64,000 nt of DNA from Gloeocapsopsis crepidinum LEGE 06123 (GTDB lineage: Bacteria; Cyanobacteriota; Cyanobacteriia; Cyanobacteriales; Chroococcidiopsidaceae). This document shows, one piece after another, positions 9,604 through 19,508 of the stretch. The DNA lies in contig NZ_JADEWN010000003.1 of NCBI RefSeq assembly GCF_015207655.1, positions 1 to 64,000 on the forward strand, given 5' to 3'. How positions within the stretch are numbered: the stretch's first letter is position 1; every line of letters begins with the position of its first letter. A model generated the notes under the pieces. That model had not been told where the DNA came from and searched no databases. It saw only the letters and a list, made by a program, of their open reading frames with translations. Position numbers and translations under genes: made by a program.

Positions 9604-9978
9604 TTAGTGAAACATTTTTTTAGCTTGAGGGCAATAATCTGCACAATTAATTGCCTCCTCCGTTAAAGCAATTTTAGGATTAACAGCACACCTCAAATAA
9701 GGATTGCTAGAAAAAAAGCGACAGTTGCTACAAGGAATCTTATTTAGTTGCTGTAAATCGATAACAACATGACTTTGTTTTCGTTTACGAAGCTTAGACA
9801 GCATACTGAGAAAAATGAATCCACCAGTAAGTAAGCCTAAAGACCCCCAAAAAGCACCTGTGTTAGGTATATTTACTTGATTCGGCGTTGCTGTATTCTG
9901 ATTAATTTCTGTACGAGTCAGGTTGCTAAAATTTCTTTGTGCAAGCAAAGAGTTTTGGTTAAGCTTGTGCCCCTGCAT
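9604..9978 (-). CDS. Small membrane protein with a conserved Cys cluster, cyanobacterial hypothetical
   Basis: A 124-residue protein. A polar N-terminus is followed by one hydrophobic segment (GAFWGSLGLLTGGFIFLSML, about 43-62), a basic stop-transfer KLRKRK and a C-terminal domain with CSNCRFF, RCAV, INCADYC. The five cysteines (CxxC, then C, C, C) suggest metal binding or disulfides on the cytoplasmic side. I recognise the Cys-rich C-terminus as a type recurrent in cyanobacteria, but know no function. It is 21 bases upstream of the amidase on the same strand and may be cotranscribed with it. Confidence 0.7.
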   Translation of the reverse strand: MQGHKLNQNSLLAQRNFSNLTRTEINQNTATPNQVNIPNTGAFWGSLGLLTGGFIFLSMLSKLRKRKQSHVVIDLQQLNKIPCSNCRFFSSNPYLRCAVNPKIALTEEAINCADYCPQAKKMFH

Positions 9979-10479
9979 ACTATTTACCTCAAATTACAGT
10001 CACTTATCAGGATTTTGAGCGCATTGAAATTTGTATATCACACGTTTTTCTGGCAAGGATCATACGGTAATACCAAGTTGAAATACCATGTAAACTCGTA
10101 TTCTTAAATCAACACCATTGAACAATTTCTGCTAACGATCAGTATTTGAAACAATTGTGACGAGAGAGTGACAGAAATTAAAAAGGCAAATTTTGTCATA
10201 AAATTATCTTGTTTAAGTAGTGCGATCGCAGAGTATAATTTTTAAACCTAAATAATTTGAGTAACAGCCTCTTACTTAGCGAGAAACACAAATGATGTCC
10301 GCTCCTCTATAGCCTATTCATATAACCTTAAAGTAGCATCCGGATGGATTAAATCATGTTTACTACTGATGCTTGCCACAATAACCTGAAATTAAGGCAT
10401 AGTATTATTGAGATCCACCATCGTTTAATTATTCAAAAATAGCTACAAAAATCTTTCAATCAGAGGAGTAAGGTTCGCT
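9979..10479. other. Divergent intergenic region
   Basis: About 500 bases between the minus-strand Cys-rich protein and the plus-strand permease. It holds a HIP1 site near 10222 and presumably both promoters. No gene or clear hairpin is visible. Confidence 0.5.
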
Positions 10480-11598
10480 GTGAATTTCGGTCGATGGATT
10501 GGCTTAATTGTTCTGCTGATTTCTTTGTATATCCTTTGGCAGATTCGGCAGCTGCTTCTACTCTTACTTACGGCAGTTGTAATAGCAACAGCTTTAAATC
10601 GGTTAGTTTTACAACTACAAAGATTAAACGTCAAACGCGGTTGGGCAGTTTTAATTACTTTAACAAGTTTATTGGCGCTTCTCGTTGGCTTTTTTGTCCT
10701 TATTGTACCTGCATTTATTGAACAATTTCAACAACTTATTGCTCTACTTCCTACAGGCTTGGTGCGAATTCAAACTTGGCTAAGTTGGTTAGAACTGCAG
10801 ATCGTCGAACGATTTCCTAATTTACCAGGTAACTTACCTGATATTAGTAGCTTAATTCAACAAATTCAGCCGATTGTTACTCAGTTATTAGGTCAATCTG
10901 TTAACTTTTTCTCAACTTCGATTACCGCATTACTACAGTTTCTCTTAGTCCTGGTGTTAACACTGATGTTGCTAGCACAGCCTCAGCCGTATCGTCAGTC
11001 ATTTATCCGACTTTTTCCTTCATTCTATCGCCGTCGAGTCGATGAGATTTTGACACGGTGTGATGTTGCATTGGGAAGTTGGGCTGTTGGTGCAGTGATT
11101 GAAGGAATATTTATTGCAGTCTTAAGTGGATTGGGATTATGGATTATTGGCGTACCCTTAGCCTTAGCCCATGCAATGCTTGCTGGTTTATTGAACTTTA
11201 TTCCTAATATTGGACCGACATTGAGTGCAGTATTTCCGATCGCGATCGCACTCCTTGATGCTCCTTGGAAATCAGTTGCGGTTCTCATACTATACATAGT
11301 TATTCAAAATATCGAAAGTTACTGGCTAACTCCATTAGTCATGGCACATCAAGTAGCTTTGTTACCAGCTATTACATTAACAGCACAGTTATTATTTGCA
11401 GGCTTTTTCGGTGCATTAGGATTATTGATGGCACTACCACTAACTGTTATTGCCAAAACATGGTTAGAGGAAGTCTTGTTTATAGATATTTTAGATAAAT
11501 GGCGTCACCCCCAAGCTAAAGTGATGCATGAGGAAGTCATTTATGATACTAATACAGATTACGATCCAGAAATTAGTGAGGAGTGGAAAGAAGTCTAA
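10480..11598 (+). CDS. AI-2E family transporter (PerM-like permease), intact
   Basis: A 372-residue integral membrane protein of the AI-2E exporter/PerM family. Hydrophobic helices lie near residues 5-40, 60-85, 145-170 and several between 200 and 330. The signature GLLNFIPNIGPTLSAV and the terminal segment LLPAITLTAQLLFAGFFGALGLLMALPL are diagnostic. The start is GTG at 10480, preceded by GAGGAG at 10464-10469. Substrates proposed for the family include autoinducer-2 and Na+; which applies here is unknown. Relatives are decayed at 541-1032 and 11608-12381, so this is the only intact copy in the window. The C-terminal tail (about 345-372) is acidic and cytoplasmic. Confidence 0.9.
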   Translation: MNFGRWIGLIVLLISLYILWQIRQLLLLLLTAVVIATALNRLVLQLQRLNVKRGWAVLITLTSLLALLVGFFVLIVPAFIEQFQQLIALLPTGLVRIQTWLSWLELQIVERFPNLPGNLPDISSLIQQIQPIVTQLLGQSVNFFSTSITALLQFLLVLVLTLMLLAQPQPYRQSFIRLFPSFYRRRVDEILTRCDVALGSWAVGAVIEGIFIAVLSGLGLWIIGVPLALAHAMLAGLLNFIPNIGPTLSAVFPIAIALLDAPWKSVAVLILYIVIQNIESYWLTPLVMAHQVALLPAITLTAQLLFAGFFGALGLLMALPLTVIAKTWLEEVLFIDILDKWRHPQAKVMHEEVIYDTNTDYDPEISEEWKEV

Positions 11599-11607
11599 GT
11601 TCAATGA

Positions 11608-12381
11608 CTAACCATGCTCCTTTTGATCTGCTTGAAGTTTATTTAATTCAAATAAACTAATTATTACGCCTGCAATTGGCACTGATAGAAAAACACCGCC
11701 TAAACCTGCAATTCTTGCACCTACTAGCAAGGAAAAAAACATGAAAACAGGGTAATAACGATAATTGATACTCAGGCAACTCCGATTGTTGCGCCAATAC
11801 CAGGAATTAAGTCAAATACTCCGGCGATCGTAGCAAGTAACAAAGCAAAGGGTGCTTATAATAGTAGCAAAACAACGTAAACTGAGACGCCAAAGAAGAG
11901 TGACAAAAGAAAACGTCCCCAGAAAAAACTGAGAAAATTGTGTTGAATTGCATGAGTTATTTTATTGCGCCAATGAGAGGGAAAAACTTATAAAAGAAAA
12001 TACCATAATCGCTTGCCAGCAAGTAGTATAAACAAGGCGATCGCAGCAATAATAATTAAATTGACAATATTAGTAATAGGGCTTGTAATGTAGCAAAGCC
12101 AAATCCTACTCCAGCTAAGGCTTGATTGCGAATTTGTTCTTCAATAGCCTCAAAATCTACTTGAAAGTTAAATTGCTGTGGGCTTGTTCTAGTTGTTCTA
12201 TTGCAGGTAGAACACTATTTAAGAGTTCTGGGGCTTGGTTGATAAGTTGTTTGCCTTGTGACAAAATCGCTAAATCAATTGTGAAAACTATAGCTAGTAG
12301 AAGAAAAATACTTAAGAGAAAGACAAGTATGACGGCTACAGTGTGAGGTAAGAAACGCTCTATCCAACGTATTCGTTGCAA
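11608..12381 (-). pseudogene. Second decayed AI-2E family transporter
   Basis: The minus strand from 12381 encodes an open N-terminal segment of 74 residues (VILVFLLSIFLLLAIVF, then PELLNSVLPAIEQLEQ), typical of the start of a PerM-like protein. Further down, the frame is broken. Near 11790-11840 one reads AGVFDLIPGIGATIGVA followed by a stop TGA, and near 11640-11720 LLVGARIAGLGGVFLSVPI ending in a TAG at 11608-11610. These are the conserved C-terminal blocks of the same family. At least one in-frame stop and frame changes are needed, so this is a pseudogene. It begins 10 bases after the stop of the YihY/BrkB gene, suggesting the two were once an operon. Confidence 0.85.
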
Positions 12382-12390
12382 TAATTGCTA

Positions 12391-13362
12391 CTATCTTCTT
12401 CCAATGAGACTATGCCATGTACGCATACATTTACGGCGGAAATTAGTTAATACTGGCGACGATCGCTTTTGGTTTGCTTGGTCAGAAATAGGTATTGCAT
12501 ACTCTTCTGGTACAATTGGAGATCCATGTTGTTTGGCATAGACTTTAGTAAATTCTGCACCTAAAAATAAAATATGGGCAGCGTAGTAAATCCAGGTGAT
12601 AATAATTAAAAATGAGCCAGCAACACCATAAGCTGAACCAAAATCTGTTTGACCTAAAAATAAACCAAAAAAGTACTGACCTAGCATGAATAATACTGTA
12701 GTGAAAATCGAGCCTACTAAGGCATCACGCCACCTTACCTTGGCATCAGGTAATACAGTATAAATCGCGGCAAATAAAACTGTAATCATACTAAAAGAGA
12801 CTACAAAGCTAAGAATTTGCCACCAATAGCCCTGCCCAGGTGTTAACTCATTTAAAACATCAACAACTGAGGCTAAGACTGTGTTAGCAACGAAAGAAAC
12901 AAGAAGTAAAAATGCAATTACTAGCACCATTGCAAACGACAACAATCGTTTACGTAGAAAGTGTGTAATATGCTTCCCTGGTACTGGTTTAACTTCCCAG
13001 ATTTTGTCAAGTGCATTTTGAATTTGGGCAAAAACTCCAGAAGCACCAAACGCAAAAAAAGCTAAGTTAAAAATTAAGCGGAATGGTCCTCCTGTAGCAT
13101 CTTGTCGCATATTAGCGATCGCTGTTGCAATCACCTCAGCACTTCCAGTGCCGACAATACCTTGGATTTGATTGACAAGTTGTTGCTTTGCTGTTGCTTC
13201 GCCATAAATTGCCCCTACCATCATAATGACAAGGATCATGAGTGGTACAAGCGAGAAAACTGTGTAATATGCCAAAGACGAAGCTAATAATGAAACTTGA
13301 TTAAATTGCCACTCTGAAAATGTCTCCTTAAGTAGCTGCCATACATTCCTTACATATTTCAT
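12391..13362 (-). CDS. YihY/BrkB-family inner membrane protein
   Basis: A 323-residue protein with about six membrane helices. The opening LLASSLAYYTVFSLVPLMILVI is diagnostic of the YihY/BrkB (virulence factor BrkB) family, followed by FAFGASGVFAQIQNALDKIW and, near the end, SAYGVAGSFLIIITWIYYAAHILFLGAEFTKVYA. The family was once called ribonuclease BN by error; its members are integral membrane proteins of uncertain role, possibly transport. The tail (about 285-323) is basic and cytoplasmic. It is the upstream partner of the decayed permease at 11608-12381. Confidence 0.9.
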   Translation of the reverse strand: MKYVRNVWQLLKETFSEWQFNQVSLLASSLAYYTVFSLVPLMILVIMMVGAIYGEATAKQQLVNQIQGIVGTGSAEVIATAIANMRQDATGGPFRLIFNLAFFAFGASGVFAQIQNALDKIWEVKPVPGKHITHFLRKRLLSFAMVLVIAFLLLVSFVANTVLASVVDVLNELTPGQGYWWQILSFVVSFSMITVLFAAIYTVLPDAKVRWRDALVGSIFTTVLFMLGQYFFGLFLGQTDFGSAYGVAGSFLIIITWIYYAAHILFLGAEFTKVYAKQHGSPIVPEEYAIPISDQANQKRSSPVLTNFRRKCMRTWHSLIGRR

Positions 13363-13401
13363 GACAATTCAAGAACTTTACTCCTTAGTTTTAATTTATA
13401 C

Positions 13402-15534
13402 TTAACGCGGGAAATGTAGCACTATGATTGAGGTTTCTGGATGAGTGCGAGCAATCACTTCTGGTTCTGTTCCTAACATTCGCATACTTAAAATATCAGG
13501 GTGATTTCCTGAAGTTAGGATCAGTAAATCGTCAGGTTGTAACATTTTGGCAACGCGGCTGACAAAATTTCCCCGTACATGCTCAATTGTTGCTTCAGTT
13601 TGGACTGGAGGAATTTTAGGTGCTTTGCGGCGAGAATTTCTTGTGACGTGCAGTACTTCTAAATTTGCTTTTAGTTCGTCAGCTAGAGTTTCTGCTAAAG
13701 ATATTGTTTTTTGCAGCTTAGATGAGGCAAAGTCTAAATCAGTGAGTGCAAGAATAACACGTTCAGTATTTCTAATTGGCTGAGCAAATCGCGCTACTAA
13801 CACAGGTACGGTTGCTTGACGGATAACATTGTCAATGACACTGCCAAAAAAATTATCGCGATAGCTAGAATAACCTTTCCAACCGCAAACAATAAGATTA
13901 GCATCGCGTTCTTGTGCTGCTCTGAGAATTCCTTTTTCAATTGAATCATCAACGCGCCCAATTGTTTCGACTGACGTTACTGCTGCATGAGCGATTGTTT
14001 CGGCTTTAGCTAAGAGTTCTTGTTGCTGTATTCTTTTCTCAGCAGTTACCGCTCCACTACTGTCACTCAGAATATGTAAGGGTAGTAATGTTCCATCACT
14101 ATTTTTTGCCAAAATTATTGCAAGTTTTAAGAGATGATCTTCGGTACTAGGGTTAGCAACAGGAACTAGAATACGATCTGCTAACTTTTGTGCTGTCTCT
14201 GTTGTCGGAGTTACGGCATCGGGTTTCACGCCTTTGCCCCAACGTGTTGTTATCCAGGGAGAAGCAATACACGTTACTAAAATCATGGCGATCGTGCCAT
14301 TTACTGTTAGCTGATCGACTAAATCAATCTCAAATGCAACTGTAATTGCGGCAAGAGTTGATGCAGCCTGTGCAACTGAAAGACCAAACATCAACATTAC
14401 GTTAGGAAACTGCAATCCAATAATTTTACCTGTTCCCCATGCTGGTAAAAATTTAGCAACAATTGCTACAAAAGTCATCACTCCTGCTACTAATAAAGAG
14501 CGTGGTTCGCTAATTAAAATACTTGGATTAATTAGCATCCCAACAGAAATAAGAAAAAATGGGATGAATAAAGTATTCCCAATAAATTGAATACGATTCA
14601 TTAAAGGACTCAACTGAGGAATCAATTGGGTAATTGCAATTCCAGCTAAAAAAGCCCCAATAATTGGTTCAATTTCAATTAATTCAGCTACATAAGATAC
14701 AATAAATAAGGTAGCAACAACAAAGGTGAATTCTGCACTTTCATCGTGTCCAAACTTCCGAAAAAACCAACGACCAATCTTAGGAACTCCCCATAAAGTG
14801 GCAAAAGTATAAATTGTTAAAGCTGGAATCAGAAATAACCAAAAACCTAAGGTTAAACTTCCTTGATGGGCGCGAACAACAACCGCTAAAACAAGAAGTG
14901 CTAAAACATTTGCAATTAATGTTCCTCCCAAAACTGTTGTGACAGCTTGAGTACGCATCACTCCTAACCGCATAGCGATAGGTAGCGCCAGGAGGGTGTG
15001 CGAAGCAAAACAGGAAGCTACTAAAATTGAGGCAAGTAAGCCATAACCTAGTAGCAACATACTACCAGTTCCTAAGAGCATCGGAATGATAAAAGTTGCT
15101 AATCCAAAAACAACTGCTTTATCAGCGTTATACTTCAAATCGTCCAGGCTTGTTTCCAAACCAGCCATGAACATCAAAAATAGCAATCCTACAGTACCAA
15201 GTAAAATAATTGTGCTATCACGCTCTAATAGTCCAAAACCATAGGGACCTACTGCTAATCCTGCTAAAATTAAACCGACAATACCTGGTAGTTTGATCCG
15301 CTCAAATAATAGCGGGGCAACTAGCATAATTGCCATAATAATAAGAAATACTGGCACAGGATCGGTAATTGGACCAGAAAAAACTGATGGACGAAAAATC
15401 TCAACAAGCGATCGCCCAGTATTTTGCGTACACAACCAACTCGCCTGCACGAATGTTAGAAAAGATACTTGATAGAAATTTATGATTTCCATTGTGCTTT
15501 GAGTGTAAAGATTGCTAATAGGTAAGGTATACAT
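13402..15534 (-). CDS. CPA2-type cation:proton antiporter with C-terminal universal stress (USP) domains
   Basis: A 710-residue protein. Residues about 60-440 hold 11-13 membrane helices of the monovalent cation:proton antiporter-2 (KefB/NapA-like) family, with LLFERIKLPGIVGLILAGLAVGP, EIEPIIGAFLAGIAITQL and FFLISVGMLI. Residues about 450-700 contain two USP-like domains; the second part of the first reads ANLIVCGWKGYSSYRDNFFGSVIDNVIRQATVPVLVAR. USP domains bind nucleotides in many proteins and probably gate the transporter; this is inference. The first 50 residues before the first helix are poorly conserved, so the true start could be an internal Met (residue 15). It is divergent from the P-type ATPase at 15819. 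Confidence 0.88.
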   Translation of the reverse strand: MYTLPISNLYTQSTMEIINFYQVSFLTFVQASWLCTQNTGRSLVEIFRPSVFSGPITDPVPVFLIIMAIMLVAPLLFERIKLPGIVGLILAGLAVGPYGFGLLERDSTIILLGTVGLLFLMFMAGLETSLDDLKYNADKAVVFGLATFIIPMLLGTGSMLLLGYGLLASILVASCFASHTLLALPIAMRLGVMRTQAVTTVLGGTLIANVLALLVLAVVVRAHQGSLTLGFWLFLIPALTIYTFATLWGVPKIGRWFFRKFGHDESAEFTFVVATLFIVSYVAELIEIEPIIGAFLAGIAITQLIPQLSPLMNRIQFIGNTLFIPFFLISVGMLINPSILISEPRSLLVAGVMTFVAIVAKFLPAWGTGKIIGLQFPNVMLMFGLSVAQAASTLAAITVAFEIDLVDQLTVNGTIAMILVTCIASPWITTRWGKGVKPDAVTPTTETAQKLADRILVPVANPSTEDHLLKLAIILAKNSDGTLLPLHILSDSSGAVTAEKRIQQQELLAKAETIAHAAVTSVETIGRVDDSIEKGILRAAQERDANLIVCGWKGYSSYRDNFFGSVIDNVIRQATVPVLVARFAQPIRNTERVILALTDLDFASSKLQKTISLAETLADELKANLEVLHVTRNSRRKAPKIPPVQTEATIEHVRGNFVSRVAKMLQPDDLLILTSGNHPDILSMRMLGTEPEVIARTHPETSIIVLHFPR

Positions 15535-15818
15535 ATCAATTTTTATTCCTAAAAATATCTATATTTAGTTACTTTTTTTAATAAATAAAACCTGTAAATC
15601 AAGATATTTGATCGATTGAGCGCCCAGTATAAAAGAACTACAAGTTATTGGCTACAAGTACGGAGATATAATCTTTAATGATTTAAAAATTGTCATTTTT
15701 CCATCATATATATTGAATAAAGTAATAAAGATAACGGTTTTTACAAACAGGTAATGGCTAGCAGTGTAACTTTAATCCATAACCTAACTGCCAGAAACAG
15801 TGTCGGGGGGCAAATCAT

Positions 15819-18584
15819 ATGACAGCAACAGAAGAAAAATTGCTGGAACATCATTGGCATAATCTACCACTACAGGAAGTTGCTCAAAGTTTAGATAGCG
15901 ATCCTAAAACTGGTTTATCCGCTGCTGAAGTGTCGCAAAGACAGCAAAAGTATGGTTCAAATGAGTTAAAAGGTAAACCAGGGAAAAGCCCAATAATACG
16001 GTTTTTGTTGCAATTTAATCAACCACTGCTTTATATCTTATTGATTGCAGGTGCAATTAAAGCATTACTGGGATCTTGGACAAATGCTGGGGTCATTTGG
16101 GGTGTTACTGTCATCAATGCAATCATTGGCTATGTACAAGAATCGAAAGCCGAAAGTGCGATCGCCGCGCTGGCTTCTGCGGTAAAAACGGAAGCGACAG
16201 TATTGCGTGACGGACAAAAAGTCAGGGTATCTTCCACAGAGATTGTGCCTGGAGATATTGTGATACTGGCTTCTGGAGATAAAGTTCCCGCAGATGTACG
16301 ATTATTCGATATCCGCAACTTGCAAGTCAATGAATCAGCGTTGACAGGAGAATCGGTTGCGGTCGAAAAAAATACAAGACAAGTAGAAACTGATGCCCCC
16401 TTAGCCGAACGCACTAATATGGCGTATGCAGGTAGCTTTGTGACGTTTGGGACTGGTAGCGGTGTTGTGATTGCGATCGGGCAAGATACAGAAACCGGAC
16501 GCATTTCGCAGTTAATGGATCGCGGAACAAACTTAACAACACCTTTAACACGCAAGTTTGATCGCTTCAGCAAGACGCTGTTGTACATTATCTTGGGTGT
16601 TGCGGCTTTAACCGTGGCTGTAGGTATTGGTTACGGAAACTCCTTAATCGATATGTTTGAAGCTGCTGTTGCTTTGGCTGTGAGTGCTATTCCTGAAGGC
16701 TTACCTGCTGTTGTCACAATCACACTCGCCATTGGTGTTTCGCGCATGGCACGGCGTCATGCAATTATTCGCAAACTACCTGCTGTCGAAACTCTTGGTG
16801 GTGCTACTGTTATTTGTTCTGACAAAACTGGAACGCTCACCGAAAACCAAATGACGGTGCAAGCAATTTATGCCGGAGAACGACAATATAAAGTTACGGG
16901 TAATGGGTATAATCCAGAAGGGGAGATTGTTGTTGATATAGATATACCTGATGGTGCTGCGGCACAGCAGAGTGCAGATCTTAACTCAAATGTTGCTTTA
17001 CATGCCTGTTTAACTGCAGGGCTACTGTGTAATGACTCGCGCATAGAAGTCAAAGATGGGCAGAATACCGTGATTGGCGATCCGACTGAAGGAGCTTTGA
17101 TTATTGCTGCCAATAAAGCAGGGCTGAATGTTTCTCATGAAGAAGCAATGCCAAGAGTGGATGTAATTCCTTTCGAGTCTGAGTTTCAGTATATGGCAAC
17201 ATTGCATAAGCAGGAGCGTGGACAACGGATAATTTATGTCAAAGGTTCGGTAGAAGCATTGCTACAGCGTTGCGAACAGATGTTGAATGCCCAAGGGGAA
17301 CTCCAACCAGTAGATGCAGAACTCATTCAGCAACAAGTTGATACAATGGCGAACGAAGGATTGCGAGTGCTAGCTTTTGCCCAAAAAACTGTATCAGCAC
17401 AGCAATCGCTCGATCGCGATGATATTGCCACAGGCTTAAGCTTCCTTGGATTGCAGGGAATGATCGATCCGCCACGTCAAGAAGCCATTAGGGCAGTCAA
17501 AACCTGTCAGGAAGCAGGAATTCAAGTCAAAATGATCACTGGAGATCACGCTGTCACTGCACGGGCGATCGCTCAACGTATGGGCTTTAATCATCATGAA
17601 GAAGTGATTGCGTATACCGGAAAACAACTTGCACAGATGGACGATCGCGAACTGGCTAATGCGGTAGAAGATGGTGCAGTGTTTGCGCGTGTTGCCCCAG
17701 AACAGAAACTTCGTTTAGTAGAAGCTTTACAATCTAAGGGTGAAATTGTCGCCATGACCGGCGATGGTGTAAACGATGCCCCTGCTTTAAAACAAGCTGA
17801 TATTGGCACTGCAATGGGCGGCGCAGGAACCGAAGTCGCCAAAGAAGCCGCTGACATGATTTTAACAGATGATAACTTCGCCTCGATTGAAGCCGCAGTC
17901 GAAGAAGGACGCACAGTTTATCGGAACTTATTGAAAGCGATCGCGTTTATTCTTCCTGTCAATGGTGGCGAATCAATGACGATTTTAATTAGCGTGTTGC
18001 TAGCCCGCGTTCTCCCGATTCTCTCGTTACAAGTTCTGTGGTTAAACATGGTGAATTCAATTGCGATGACTGTACCCCTCGCTTTTGAACCCAAATCAGA
18101 AATTGTTATGCAGCAGGAACCACGTAATCCAAACGAACCGCTGCTTTCTCGCAGACTACTGTATCGCATCATCTTGATTTCTGTATTCAACTGGATTTTG
18201 ATTTTTGGAATGTTTGAATGGGTACTCCGCGATACTGGAAATGTTGATTTAGCCCGGACAATGGCGATTCAATCACTGGTTTCTGGTAGGATCTTTTATC
18301 TGCTGAGTTTGAGTCAACTGGGAACTGCGATCGCAACTCGACTCATTGGACGCCGCAGAGAATCATTTAGCGATGCTCGTGCTATTTTAATCGGAATTGT
18401 TGGTGCAGTTATTCTCCAAATTATTTTCAGTCAAGTGGGTTTCATGAATACCTTGTTCTCTACAGCGCCACTCAACTGGAATCAATGGCTGATTTGTCTG
18501 CTTGTTGGTTTACCAATGATTCCCACTGCAATTATTGCTAACCGTATCGATCCAATCGAAAAGCCTTCTTCAAGAAAAAGATAG
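15819..18584 (+). CDS. P2-type cation-transporting ATPase (CtpF/PacL-like)
   Basis: A 921-residue P-type ATPase with a complete set of motifs: TGES (176-179) in the actuator domain, IPEGLP in M4, phosphorylated Asp335 in DKTGTLTENQM, KGSVE in the nucleotide domain, and TGDGVNDAP (647-655). The N-terminal cation ATPase domain and overall length fit P2A (SERCA-like) pumps. M6 reads LWLNMVNSIAMTVPLAFEP: it keeps the Asn (743) but has Asn746 and Ser747 where SERCA has Thr799 and Asp800. The cation may therefore not be Ca2+; relatives such as mycobacterial CtpF also differ at this position. Good Shine-Dalgarno (GGGGGG) 8 bases upstream. It exports a cation across the plasma or thylakoid membrane. 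Confidence 0.92.
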   Translation: MTATEEKLLEHHWHNLPLQEVAQSLDSDPKTGLSAAEVSQRQQKYGSNELKGKPGKSPIIRFLLQFNQPLLYILLIAGAIKALLGSWTNAGVIWGVTVINAIIGYVQESKAESAIAALASAVKTEATVLRDGQKVRVSSTEIVPGDIVILASGDKVPADVRLFDIRNLQVNESALTGESVAVEKNTRQVETDAPLAERTNMAYAGSFVTFGTGSGVVIAIGQDTETGRISQLMDRGTNLTTPLTRKFDRFSKTLLYIILGVAALTVAVGIGYGNSLIDMFEAAVALAVSAIPEGLPAVVTITLAIGVSRMARRHAIIRKLPAVETLGGATVICSDKTGTLTENQMTVQAIYAGERQYKVTGNGYNPEGEIVVDIDIPDGAAAQQSADLNSNVALHACLTAGLLCNDSRIEVKDGQNTVIGDPTEGALIIAANKAGLNVSHEEAMPRVDVIPFESEFQYMATLHKQERGQRIIYVKGSVEALLQRCEQMLNAQGELQPVDAELIQQQVDTMANEGLRVLAFAQKTVSAQQSLDRDDIATGLSFLGLQGMIDPPRQEAIRAVKTCQEAGIQVKMITGDHAVTARAIAQRMGFNHHEEVIAYTGKQLAQMDDRELANAVEDGAVFARVAPEQKLRLVEALQSKGEIVAMTGDGVNDAPALKQADIGTAMGGAGTEVAKEAADMILTDDNFASIEAAVEEGRTVYRNLLKAIAFILPVNGGESMTILISVLLARVLPILSLQVLWLNMVNSIAMTVPLAFEPKSEIVMQQEPRNPNEPLLSRRLLYRIILISVFNWILIFGMFEWVLRDTGNVDLARTMAIQSLVSGRIFYLLSLSQLGTAIATRLIGRRRESFSDARAILIGIVGAVILQIIFSQVGFMNTLFSTAPLNWNQWLICLLVGLPMIPTAIIANRIDPIEKPSSRKR

Positions 18585-18620
18585 CAGCACAAAGGTCAAC
18601 GGAATTAAGTATTATTTGTA

Positions 18621-18641
18621 GGGGAGGCATCTTGCCTGCCC
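18621..18641. terminator. GC-rich hairpin between convergent genes
   Basis: GGGGAGGCA and TGCCTGCCC pair with a single mismatch and a three-base loop. The hairpin lies between the stop of the plus-strand ATPase and the stop of the minus-strand ABC ATPase, a suitable place for a bidirectional terminator. No clear U-run follows on either side. The sequence resembles an interspersed cyanobacterial repeat, of which a degraded copy occurs near 48492. Confidence 0.5.
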
Positions 18642-18642
18642 T

Positions 18643-19389
18643 TTACCATTCCAATTCAGCTGGCGCAACTTTGCGTTCGTTACGACAAATATTCAGAATT
18701 TGACCACTACGCATTGCGATCGCGCGATCGGCCATTCTCGAAATTCCCGCATTGTGGGTAATCACAATTGTCATTGTGCCTAATTCACGGTTAGCTTGTT
18801 CTAAGACTTCTAGTACCAGTTTGCCAGTTTGAAAGTCAAGCGCTCCTGTTGGTTCATCACATAATAATACCTCTGGACGTTTCGCAATAGCTCTTGCGAT
18901 CGCCACTCGCTGTTGTTCGCCACCCGACATTTGCGCGGGAAAATGATTGATGCGATCGCTCAATCCAACTCGGAAGAGTGCTTCTTCTGGTTGCATTGGA
19001 CGACGTGCGATGTCTGTCACTAGTGCCACATTTTCTCGCGCTGTCAGGCTAGGAATCAAATTGTAGAACTGAAAGATAAATCCAATGCAGTCTCGTCGAA
19101 AGCGGGTTAGTTCTGCATCAGTAGCACTAGTCAAGTCACGATGACCAAAGACAATCTGCCCACTTGAAGGAACATCCAATCCACCTAAGATATTTAATAA
19201 CGTTGATTTACCGCTACCCGAAGGTCCTAAGACAACAACAAACTCACCTTCGTATAAGTCAAGATCAATTGACTGTAATGCATAAACCTCCACTTCACCC
19301 ATGCGGTAAACTTTTGTGATGGCTTGCAAATGAAACCCAATGTTTGATCCAGCTGAGGAGTTGGGTAACTGACCGTGTCGGCTTCTCAT
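18643..19389 (-). CDS. ABC transporter ATP-binding protein, MacB/LolD-like
   Basis: A 248-residue ATPase with Walker [10 protein letters not shown], signature [16 protein letters not shown], Walker [13 protein letters not shown] and a switch histidine in VITHNA. The MacB/LolD-type pattern with [13 protein letters not shown] suggests pairing with a FtsX-fold permease. The best partner is the 788-residue permease at 21905, with the HlyD-like adaptor at 20470, although those genes are separated and partly inverted. The first 15 residues before the ATPase fold are not conserved, so the start could be slightly internal. Confidence 0.9.
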   Translation of the reverse strand: MRSRHGQLPNSSAGSNIGFHLQAITKVYRMGEVEVYALQSIDLDLYEGEFVVVLGPSGSGKSTLLNILGGLDVPSSGQIVFGHRDLTSATDAELTRFRRDCIGFIFQFYNLIPSLTARENVALVTDIARRPMQPEEALFRVGLSDRINHFPAQMSGGEQQRVAIARAIAKRPEVLLCDEPTGALDFQTGKLVLEVLEQANRELGTMTIVITHNAGISRMADRAIAMRSGQILNICRNERKVAPAELEW

Positions 19390-19508
19390 GGTCAGAGTTA
19401 GTTTTATGGCGATGCTTCAAGTTTATGCGATCGCCCTCCATCTTCACAAGATTCTCAAGTTTCTTTCCTAAAGTTGAGCTAAGCAAATGAGATGCAGAGG
19501 CTACTATT

